Of a stretch of 64,000 bases of DNA, positions 33,261 through 42,948 are shown in pieces. Made by a program: the position numbers and the translations under genes. Numbering within the stretch: the first letter of the stretch is position 1; every line of letters begins with the position of its first letter. The notes under the pieces are model-generated. The model did not search any database. It was not told the DNA's origin and worked only from the letters and a program-made list of their open reading frames with translations. Origin of the DNA: Macrocystis pyrifera (lineage: Eukaryota > Sar > Phaeophyceae > Laminariales > Laminariaceae); contig JASSKH010000038.1 of NCBI GenBank assembly GCA_031763025.1, forward strand, positions 2,831,001-2,895,000, given 5' to 3'.

Positions 33261-36190
33261 TTGCACCACTCCCCTAGGCACAACCCGGAGGGGAACCTTG
33301 TAATATGTATACGTACGTTTATCATATTTTCGTACTTTTGCCAACTTGTCTCTTCGTACGCGCACTTTTCGGCAAAACACCAAGTATTCGGACACGGGAA
33401 GCCCGACCGGACACATTGGTCGAGGTCTCGGCGCGATCCGCGCACCCTGGAGCGCGTGGCGGGCGCTCAAAGTTTTTTTTTCCGGCGGGAGTGGATAAGA
33501 CGATTTCCCTGGTTTCAGTACGAGCGGCCTTATTTTGTACGTACATATTGGTAAAATATTGTTTGTTTTCTCTCTCCTAGACTCTCATGAGCTGTTAGCA
33601 CACAGCTCAGACATGTAACAGGTACACAACAGACAACATGCACAGATCCCGTCGTTCCAACGCTGCCGCCCACACGCGGTGCGTGTGCGACACATCCATA
33701 TGCGCAGTATTGCTGTGGCTGGTTGTGTCTGTCAGACCCTGCCGTCCGTATTCCACAGCAGTCTGCCAGTTTTTTTTTTTTCGCGCGTATGTACCCAGGC
33801 TGATGTATACCGGGTATCCCTGTACATTTTTTGGGGTTGTTGCACGCGGAGCAAGTACCACCGCCCAGACAACAATAGCAACAGTGCACAGAGCGTGCTT
33901 ACCTCTAGCTTCCTACAGCACCACAACCCTGCTGCCCAGCAGCAGCAGCAGTGGGCACACCTTGCGCATATGGATGATCGTGCTGCGGCTATCAAAGTTG
34001 ATTTATCGGAGATTTTGATTGATCACTTGACCACGCCACCACCACACCATCATCATCACCTCTCTGCCTCCTGCAGCTTCTTCTGCATATTGCTGTGTGT
34101 GGTCCAACCTTGCCACTGCTCCAGCTGTGCTCAGCACAGTGCGCCAACAGCAGCAGCAGGCAGCGTACTATGCGCATGTGGAATATCCGCTCTGTACGCT
34201 CAGTACTAGTGCTCGCTGTTGTTGTCATCGGCATTTGCCTATGCACGTACCTTCCGCAATGTGTGACCGGCATTTTTTGCTCGGTACCGATCATCCCCGG
34301 ATCGATATGGTCGTCGAGTCGAGTACAACAAATCGTTCTTACAAGCATCGTGTACAGCAGCATTTGTACCAAACATACTATAGTTACTTGACTGCTGTGT
34401 GTCCTACACTGCTGACCGATGGATCCTAGAGCCAGCTAAAAGGGCATCAGTACACGTTCCGTTGTCGCAGTACGCGTATCTTATGCTGTAGTATCATATC
34501 ACATGGCATTTTACAGCAGTACTGCTGTACATGCAGTCGTACCTGTACAAGCTACTCTACTGCTGTAGGAAATCCTGCAATGTGTCTTAGATTGAGTAAA
34601 AAACACAACGTGCCAGTTGTACGAGCCTCTGCTCTTGCGTAGATGTCTTACGCGCTTGATAAAAATTTCGTTTCCGAGGTTCAACTCGCAACATCCACGT
34701 TTTTTTTTTTCCACCTTTGACTTTGTACCAGTACATGCACCTTGCTTTTTCTGAATGTATGATATAATATTACCGTAGTTGTGTGTTTTTACCGAAGGCC
34801 ACGGAGTTTGGACGCGCTTACTTGTGGCGTGTGTTCATACCTCAACCTTTCACAGCTACTCCCAATACTTAGGAGTAAAGCAAAGTATGTTCGAGAAAGT
34901 ACTGCTTGTAGGTACTTCGTACACTCATAGTATTTCGAGTTTCTTGTACTCCAGATACTGCGAGTACTCGCAGTATTTTGAGGTTTTAGATACTTGAGAT
35001 ACTATTAATGGTGCGGATACTTTCGGGCTCGCACTACTGTAGTTTGGGGTTCGACGCATTCTACGATAGATGTAGCACATTTCCGCAAATGTTTTCTGAA
35101 TGACAGGGCTCCTTAACCCGAAAGCGTCTGAATGCCAATCTTGTTTCGAAAAATGACGTTTTTGCATACTTGGGCCATCGGATTGTGATGAAATCAGATT
35201 TCGGGTGAGGTATGGAGCTCCTTAAGTGAGGAGCCTCAGAAAACTTAGGATGAACCTGTACGTAGAACGCCTCGTTTCGCTACTGCTGCTGTTGTGGATA
35301 GTCCCTGTTGTGCTTCAAGTATCTCGGGGTTTTGTACTGCGGGTACTGCGAGTATTAGTCTAGCAGTATTTCGTCCGTTGATAGTGTTTGTTCGTACTGC
35401 TTCTGCGGGTACTCGCGGTACCGAAATACTCTCAATATGCCCAGTATACTTTGAGTATGAAGTATACTTCGACCGTCTGTGCACCGTGTCTACCATTCTC
35501 AGGCCCATTGTTCGGCACCAAACACTCCCAGATAGTCCCACGAGTGGGGGTTGGAGCAAATTACTTTCGCTGGGGACAAGTCGAGTACTTGAGCACTGGC
35601 AGTATTTTGGGAATATGTACTGCGAGTGCTCTCAGTGTCTCGAGGTTCTGTACTGTGGATTACCTGTACTCAAATATTTCGAGTTTCGATACTGCAGGTA
35701 CATACTTGCCTGTGCGCTCGGGGTTCCGTACTGCTCATACTCGCATTACTCTCAGTATTTGGGCCTTCTCAGTACTCGCAATATTTTGGCCGCCAGTACT
35801 CCAATACTCTCAGTACTCGGACTACGATTTGTTTTCGAGCACTCATCTGTGAAACCTCTATGTTACCTTGAGCAGCAAGAAACATTTATTTTATTTGGGG
35901 GAATATATGTTGTATGTGCTGTATTTTGCTCAGCCCGTCACAAAGTATTATGGCACAACCTCGACCTCACGCAACTTTTTTGTAGTGTTTAGGATCAATA
36001 TCCACTTTCCGGTACCCTATTTCATATTATTGTAGTATTGATCCTATTTGCAAAAAAACAGAAAACGGAATAGTCTGTCCTCAAAAATATGTGTGTGTGT
36101 TCGTCACATTAATGATGAATGGATGCAGCTACTACTTCTAAGCAAGTGTGCAGGAGTTCATACGTGTATTATTTCGCTCTTGCGCCACTG
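33261..36190 (+). repeat. Large tandem unit, copy 3 (about 2.9 kb)
   Basis: Same landmark order as copies 1 and 2: CCCGGAGGGGAACCTTG at about 33285, CAGACAACATGCACAGATCC at 33634, CTGACCGATGGATCCTAGAG at 34413, tRNA-like segment at 34620-34709, AGTACTCGCAGTA tract at 34900-35870, CTCAGCCCGTCACA at 35930. A start of a fourth copy (GGCACCTCCCGGTGGGGAAC) lies at about 36195 and is then lost. Positions 35040-35270 hold extra sequence absent from copy 1. Confidence 0.85.
34620..34709 (+). other. tRNA-like segment followed by poly-T, copy 3
   Basis: The best preserved of the three: CTCTTGCGTAGATGTCTTAC then GCGCTTGAT, in D-arm and anticodon-arm positions; GGTTCAACTC at 34678-34687 as B box; then a T run from 34700. 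The acceptor stem is not closed. Suggests a tRNA-derived (SINE-like) origin for this part of the unit. Confidence 0.35.
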
Positions 36191-38375
36191 CCCTAGGCAC
36201 CTCCCGGTGGGGAACCTATTAATAATATGTTGTACAGGTAAGGCTTCGCCGCGGCGGGCTGACACCCACCTGCGGCTTCACGCATGCCCGCAGTGGCGAA
36301 GAGAGGTGTAATCATGCGTGAACCGAAGCCGCACGAAAGCAACCGTACTGCCACGGCGTGTACCATAATGTACGTGCGTTCGAAATTAAAAGATGGATTG
36401 ACGGTGAGTACTGCTGTATGGAGAACACCTCGGATGGCATCGCGAGGTACCGCGAAAACAGCTAAAAATCAATCCATCAAAAACCGAGGCTCGCTCACGG
36501 CGAAGCGCCAACAGTATTGTCTCTGTATTTATTGACGGTATGTCCTGCCGTGTTGAGAACACCTCGGGTGGCAGGTGGCAGGTGTACAATGGCCAGCAGC
36601 AGCAGCAACAACAGAATTTATGCACACAGCAGCAGCAGATTCGCATACTTAAATACATACCTGGTAGACACGTATTTACAGTACCGAATAAGCATACCTC
36701 GTACACAGAACACCACTACCGGTAGTATACTCGTACGATACTAACAGCAACAGCAAACATCAGCAACATACTATGAGTATACGACGCAGATACCCAAGAT
36801 CATATGATACTGGTACTGCTGTATGAACTGCTGTGGTACTGGTACGTACGGGTATCAGCAGTAAGTGCGTGGTAGTCCATAACAATCCAGTGTCGTCGAC
36901 ATAAAAACGGAATCTGGGATCTTGCGTGTAGATTATGGGAGAACTATAAATACAGCAGTACGAGTCCAAGTTTGTACGTATGCATAATTCGGAACAAAGT
37001 TGACTTTTGCAAAAAAAAAAGGCAAACTATCGATCACGACATTGTTGATGAAAGTTTCAGCGTCAACGGCCCGCATGTTCCCGGCACGCGCGCACGTGAG
37101 GACCCCGGTGCAAAGCAGGACGGCCGGCACGTTCGCGCATGAGTGGGCCGCACACATTCACAGCCTCGCGAGAAAACGTCCCGGCATGCTCATGTGTAGA
37201 TTGCAAGATCGAAAGAGGTAATTATTCCCGCACGGGACTGTAAAAATGTGTATGGCGAGCCTGTGGTACAGGCATGAAATCCTCAACTAAACACACGCCC
37301 GCGAGATATGGCTTGGGCACGGCCGAGGCCGCCCGTAGCAGAGTAGGCAGAGTAGGGGTCGACGAGCACGATGAGAGAGTTTCAGGCCGAGAGGTACACC
37401 TCATCGCGAGGTATATAAATCGCGAAAACGGCTCTAAATTACGTCTGAGAAATGCGGAGACTCGCTCACAGCGAAGCACCAACAATATCCTACATGTATT
37501 TATTGCTACTGCTACTGCAGAGCTGATGGTGACGACCGTACCTAACTGCCAGGTACCGTGTAGCTGATAGGAGTGCATGAGGGCCTTATGGTCAATAGAA
37601 GGATCGGCAACCTTGGTCTGGTGTGGGCCTGATGACTATCATACGAGGTAGTGACGTTTCTTGTTGAGCAAGCATTATTTCAACCTTGAACGCAGTTATG
37701 TTATGTACCGATGTTCAGTATTGTGTGCGCACCTAATGTTAATGTTTGCCGGGCATTCAGGTGACCAGAGAAGAAGAAACCATGGTGTGGTCATATCTGA
37801 GGGTCAGGTGAGGGCGATCGAACAGGCATTACTTTCAATCTTGCTGTTCGAAATGAGAATGGGAGGGCGGATATCGGCCGGAAGGTCAAAAATCTGTTCA
37901 GGATTATGCGACGAAATCAATTTCAAGGATACTGCGGAAGTGTATTGTACACGTTCACATATAGGTGGCGTCTCGAAATTAGAACCCGCTATCTAAAGGT
38001 GTTGACGGCATAGTGATTGTAGCGATAAGACACGTCTGTTTCTGCTGTGGTTTAAACCGCATTGAACACGGCGCCGCCGGCCATGAGTGACCCTCCGTAC
38101 CCTTACGATCTCGTAGAGACCTTGGTTTGGTTTTCGTGCCCGATCAATTCGGAAGGCACAACTACCTTACTGCACCAAAAAAAAAACGATGCACCCTTGC
38201 CTTTTAGTTGCGGAGGTGTGTGAATTTGCGCTGCCGCGATGAGCGTACGCCAGGTGCGCCGCCACTAGACGAAAGGCACGAGCTTCCTCTCCGGAAGAAA
38301 GCGATGCGGACATGCCTTCTCGACGCCTCTTGATTTGTCTTCCTTCTTGTATGTTTCCTACTATTTTAATAGCAG
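36191..38375. other. Intergenic region upstream of the ELM2 gene
   Basis: Contains a diverged two-copy repeat (about 36440-36540 and 37390-37510) sharing CTCGCTCAC(A/G)GCGAAGC and CAACA(A/G)TAT...TGTATTTATTG. A GC-rich palindromic patch lies at 36240-36300 and CAG/CAA microsatellites at 36595-36650. No exon could be supported. The 5' exons of the ELM2 gene may lie here. Confidence 0.45.
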
Positions 38376-41022
38376 GTTCGTGCTCCGGATGGTCAGGGGG
38401 AAGCGTCCACCATCGCCGTGAAGTTACACGATAAGACTCGTGTTGGCGAAGACTACCAGGTATCCCCAGTCGCTCCTGCACGTATTCCACCCCCGACTCC
38501 TTCCTGGTGTTATATTCTAGAGCGCAATTGTCGTGTATGGCTGTAGAAGGCGTACATGAGCGATGAGGTGACGGCCCTTCCTTCTGAGTCACTCATGGCA
38601 AACCATTACTTCACCTGCCCTTTGATTGAAGCTTTGGCGAGTTGTTTTTGGCTGAAGACTACTGTATTGTCAACACTATTGTTGAAATGTTTCCTCAGTC
38701 ATGTTGTGGTGTCGGTTGCTGGTCTGCTCGGGTGACAGGCGACGATTCTCCCGAGATTGCGAAGCCGCACAGCAGACGCCAAGCAAGAGGACTTGAAGAT
38801 AGCGCCGAAGAAGGTGATGGTCGTTCCATGTTTTTCGTGCGGCGCCGTCTACCAAGCATGATAGACGACCAGGGGGAAAGGAGTGTGCTGACCACCTTGT
38901 GTCGATTGCCGAACGACGGAAACACGCTTCAATTGATCCCGACGTTTTGCTGCATATGTTTCCCTGATCGTGCGCAGGAACACTTGTTGTGGGACTCTTC
39001 TCGTGCGCCTGATGAGCGCCGCTTGCAACTGCTAGCAAAGGCAAGTGATGGGTTTTTAGGAATTGTATATTCCTCGACGAGCACGGCAAGAAGCGAATAA
39101 ATATATATGGGGCAAGGTGAAGAGAAAATGCAATATGGCGTCACACGACCTCCCATCAGTCTCTTGTCGCTCACATACATCTGTGTTTTGTTCCTTCGCA
39201 ACCGTGCTTTGCTCAGCGCCTCCATATCGGCGTACTGAAGGCCAACTCGAGGCGACCAGTTAGCGTTCTCACACACGTCGACATAATGACAACTCTGCAC
39301 CGCTGCAAGTACGACCCGGCGTCAGCAGAAGCGTCGCTGACTGCTCTCCAACGACGAAGGGAATTGCGGTACAATTTGGCGTGTGCCAGCAACGAAGCAC
39401 GCAACTTGCAACAGAGCAGTGCAAATCAGTCGAAGGCAGGAGGGGTAGCTTCGAGGGGGTACGACAGGAGCGGCAAAGAGTACTGGCAAAGGCGGCACTA
39501 AAGGGCAGGGGAGTGCGTCGGCAAGCGCAAAACACACGCCCAGGGAGAATCGGTGGGAAGACTGGTCCGAGGCAGACCGAGCTGCGTTCTTGACGCATCT
39601 GGGGGAGAAGGTACGACACCGCCTTCTATTTTTCACCCGCGTTTTTGCTACTTTTTTATTATCATGTTCCTCTGTGCCTGTGCATCCTTCATTTGATGCG
39701 TATAAGCAGACCTGCAGATGACGCCATGTTTACATTTCGTGTTTGTATTTTTGACATGGGACCAACGTCACCCTACTCCGCTGCTCCCGTGGTGTTGTTG
39801 CAGCACAAGGATATGAATGACGTGGTGGCAGAATTTCCCACGAAATCCCACGCTGACATGATCGAGTTCTACTACAACTGGAAGTTCCACGAGCCAGACT
39901 ATTCTCGCTGGCAATGCACCAAGCGTCAGATCGACATAATATTGGTGAGAGTTGACCAGCATCGTTATTGATCCACACGCGTGCTGAAGAAGCCATCCCG
40001 AGGTGCGACTTGCGTCAACATCAACGCCTATCCCAGGTAGCACCCTGAAGTGTAGATACTTTCCCCCCCGTGCTTGAGGACACCACGAACGAGACGGCGC
40101 CTTCGCCCATTCGCGTATAGCCAAGGAGTGGAACACTTCAATTCCACTATTGATAACATTCAGCCAGCGTCGGACCGGGCGCAACCAGAGCCGCCGGCCA
40201 TGAGGGCGGGAGTTTTAGATAGTATACGCCTGGCAACTCGTGTGCTCATCCAGAATTGACGCCACATTAGGCACCAGCACATGTCGGCAGTATGCTTTCT
40301 ATCCGTGCCAGGTACAGAATTCCTGATTCGTTGCGGATTGCTTGTTGGGTGCGCCTAACAACGGTGCTATCTGTTGCAGACACTAACGATACTGATATTC
40401 GCCCTCTTCGTGGTTTGTTTGTCAGACTTGGCCGGATTTCCACCAGGAGATTTGCGAAGTTTGCGAGGAGGGAGGGCAGCTTCTTTTATGCGACACGTGC
40501 AGCCTCGCTTTTCATTTACACTGCTTAAGCCCACCCCTTGAGGAGCCACCGCTGGTACGTACGGGAAAGTTTAGGCAGCCCATTCTTGCGCACAGCGCAC
40601 GCGAGCCGTTTTCTGCGGGCTTCGCACATATGCAAATGTTGCTTGCGGATGCTGGGCGGATTTTAAGTCGTTGCGTTTTTTCCATGTTGCTTTTATGGAA
40701 AGCTTCCAAGGCTTGCTGGGTGTATCACAAGCCCCCTTTTCGTTGTTCGCCCGGTGTAGAGCTTGATTATGCGGGTCAAACTTGTGCGCGGCATACGTTA
40801 TTTAGTGCACGATTGAAATAGTTAATGTACTCTTCAGCAGTAACTCAGACGCTGTTATCGACGACCAGGATAGAGCGTTGTTATTCTATACCAGTGCCTT
40901 ACATTCACCGTCCCGACCACTGCCTGATCGCTCTTCTGTGTGCGTTCCGCTTGTCGTGATGTCTGCAGAATGACTGGAGCTGCCCGATGTGCCTTCTGAA
41001 GCATCACACCCCGGATTCTAGG
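38376..41022 (+). CDS. ELM2-SANT-PHD domain chromatin protein (5' exons not found)
   Basis: Exons join in phase: 38376-38459 (...KTRVGEDYQ), 38739-38813 ([16 protein letters not shown]), 38978-39040 ([20 protein letters not shown]), 39217-39479 ([20 protein letters not shown]), 39544-39610 ([20 protein letters not shown]), 39804-39944 ([17 protein letters not shown]), 40426-40554 and 40969-41022. The first four give ELM2 (R-V-G-x-x-Y-Q-A-x-I/L-P, then L-L-W) and its C-terminal helix; the next two give a SANT domain; the last two give a PHD zinc finger. ELM2-SANT binds class I histone deacetylases in MTA and CoREST-type complexes, and PHD reads histone tails. The donor after 39040 is GC (AAAG|GCAAGT). 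The 64-bp intron at 39480-39543 is the least certain. The start codon was not found. Confidence 0.82.
40426..41022 (+). CDS. PHD zinc finger exons
   Basis: Exon 40426-40554 (acceptor TTTGTTTGTCAG, donor CTG|GTACGT) encodes [35 protein letters not shown]. Exon 40969-41022 (acceptor GTCTGCAG) encodes [10 protein letters not shown]. Together they give the Cys4-His-Cys3 spacing of a canonical PHD finger with its W-x-C-P-x-C end. After DSR there is a strong donor, AGG|GTAAGG. If it is not used, the frame stops at a TGA about 26 bases later. The protein may therefore end here (VRVCTCKP) or be spliced on to the exons from 42949. Confidence 0.9.
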
Positions 41023-41103
41023 GTAAGGGTCTGCACTTGTAAACCTTGAACCTGGCGGTGGTGTGCTTCATCCCCTCCGCCCGGGTGTAACCGCGAACAG
41101 CAA

Positions 41104-41475
41104 GCCTTCACACCCCGGATAGCTCATGAGCTAGCTCATATATCGTGTATGGCTCAAGCTTCGAAAACGTGTGCAGATGAGCTACCGCCTATAGCTCAAG
41201 CAGGGGGAAACATGTGTAGCTCATGCAGCTACTATAGCTCAGCCTGGGAAAACGTGTGTAGATGAGCTATCTTCTGTAGCTCAAGCCTTCAGAACATGCG
41301 CAGATGAGCTACCACCTATAGCTCAAGACTTCAAAACATGTGCAGATGAGCTACACCACCTATAGCTCAAGCCTCCAAAGCATGTGCAGATGAGCTACCG
41401 GCTATAGCTTTAGCCTTCAAAACATGCGCAGATGAGCTACCGCCTATAGCTCACCCCGGAAAACGTAATCATAGC
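41104..41475. repeat. AGCTCA minisatellite, block 1
   Basis: About nine units of roughly 42 bp, each containing GCAGATGAGCTACC, CTATAGCTCAAGCC and AAAACATGTG. Many units hold the palindrome GAGCTC/AGCT in both orientations (ATGAGCTA and TAGCTCA). It lies between the PHD exon and the Myb-like exons. A second block of the same unit is at 42000-42265. Confidence 0.9.
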
Positions 41476-41999
41476 TCATGCACGCCGTTTCTTGGCAACA
41501 CATGCGTGTAAGATATGTAGCTGAAAAAGCCCACCCTCTGGGACAAATGCGTATGTATAGAAATAATATGGGTTCGGCCTGGGTTTAATTGTTGTCCTCA
41601 TCCACATCGATGACGTTGTTCGTGGGGTCCACATCCATCGATGGATCCGGTTGCTGCCCGCCGCCAGCCTGGTCTACGGCCGGCCTCTAGAGCTGCTGCC
41701 CGGGTCGTGGGCATGCTAGGGGTGTTGCTGTGGGGTGTCGATGTTGTGTTCTGTGCGAGCGCCTCTTGTGGTGTGCATGGTGACAGCTGACAGCTGCTGT
41801 ATATAGCTGTTGTCAAAAAACGGAAATTCAAATTATGTTGGGTATCGACCTATCGTCAGGTATCTTCAGAACAAAAGCAGATCCGATCTCATATCATATC
41901 ACATACTGTACCTGGTGCGTGCAAGAGATATGGTTGTTTGTGTTGATATCGTTCTATTCCTGTATTGGTCACTTATACAGCTCATGAACTAGAGCAGTA

Positions 42000-42265
42000 G
42001 CTCATCTATCCTCTATAGCTCAAGCTTTGAAAATTGTGCAGATGAGCTATCCCCTATAGCTCAAGCTTTGAAAACATGTGCAGATGAGCTACCGCCAATA
42101 GCTCATGTGGGGGGTAGATGAGCTAGCTCATGTAGCTCCTATAGCTCACTCTGGACATATATGTGCAGATGAGCTATCCTCTATAGCTCAAGCTTGGAAA
42201 ACATGCGCAGATGAGCCACCTTCCAATAGCTCAAGCCAGGAAAACAAGTATAGCTCACCGGTGAG
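42000..42265. repeat. AGCTCA minisatellite, block 2
   Basis: Same 42-bp unit (GCAGATGAGCTA ... CTATAGCTCAAGCTTTGAAA) in about six copies, separated from block 1 by 500 bp of unrelated sequence. The units differ by small substitutions. Confidence 0.9.
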
Positions 42266-42948
42266 CTATCGTGAGCTGATTTGTCCGTGGTGTGCAAGCC
42301 TTCAAGTCGTTGCATGCTCGTTTCCGATGGTTACTCGTGTGTTTAGTGTATGCCGCGTGCCATCGAACCTTCTGCCGCCCACGGAAGCACGGTTGTAACG
42401 TTATAACCCAAGTCAACGTGTCACGGTCGGCCTTTTTCCTCAAGTAGCGCGCTTTTGGACTATTCGATATTTGGGTGCACTGGACAAGTCCATTGTTATC
42501 TCACTCTGCCATCACCTGATTAGACTATACAGTTGAGCCGTTACCGAAAAAACGAAACCGAAAATCGAAGCTGGCGCATTTCTGTTCCTCCCAGGCAAAG
42601 GCGAAACTGTTCGTGAAGCAGAAGATTGTATCGATCGAAGAGGAGCGCAGATGGTGAGATGACAAGCGCTATTTGCTTGGGCTCGTGTTTGACGAGCAAT
42701 GCTCATCCCCGTTGGTGATTGCATTGTATCAATATTTCAGTCGTACTGATGTTTCGCTTGTGTTACGCATTGGAGGTACAAGGAGGCTTTCCCCCGTGAG
42801 TGTATACCGGACGTGCTGAAAATATCTTCATAGGTGGAAGGTCTACAGTTTCGCAAGACGTACTCGGCAGGTGTGTAGATCGATCTACTCATCCTTTGCA
42901 ATGCGTAACCCAAACCTTCTCCCCGAATCCCATGACCTCATTGCACAG

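Noticed and set aside
26463-33580. Membrane-protein-like frames (IFVLLPTFLFVRALLGKT) in the tandem units
   Set aside because: The frame shifts relative to the same DNA in each copy because of indels, so it is not conserved coding sequence.
27480-34709. Functional tRNA genes at the B-box-like sites
   Set aside because: No seven-base acceptor stem or closed anticodon arm can be drawn for any of the three copies. Kept only as tRNA-like segments.
37000-37221. HEWAAH in a plus-strand frame, reminiscent of a zincin HExxH motif
   Set aside because: HEWAAH has the wrong spacing for HExxH, the frame is short, and no supporting residues or exons surround it.
38167-38592. 141-codon minus-strand frame with ATG and stop
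   Set aside because: It overlaps the plus-strand exon 38376-38459, which carries the diagnostic ELM2 motif RVGEDYQ with good splice sites and correct phase. The minus frame shows no domain.
42833-42869. Small exon candidate VEGLQFRKTYSA between TTCATAG and GGCAG|GTGTGT
   Set aside because: Its exit phase (1) does not fit the next exon at 42949, and nothing links it to the PHD exon.
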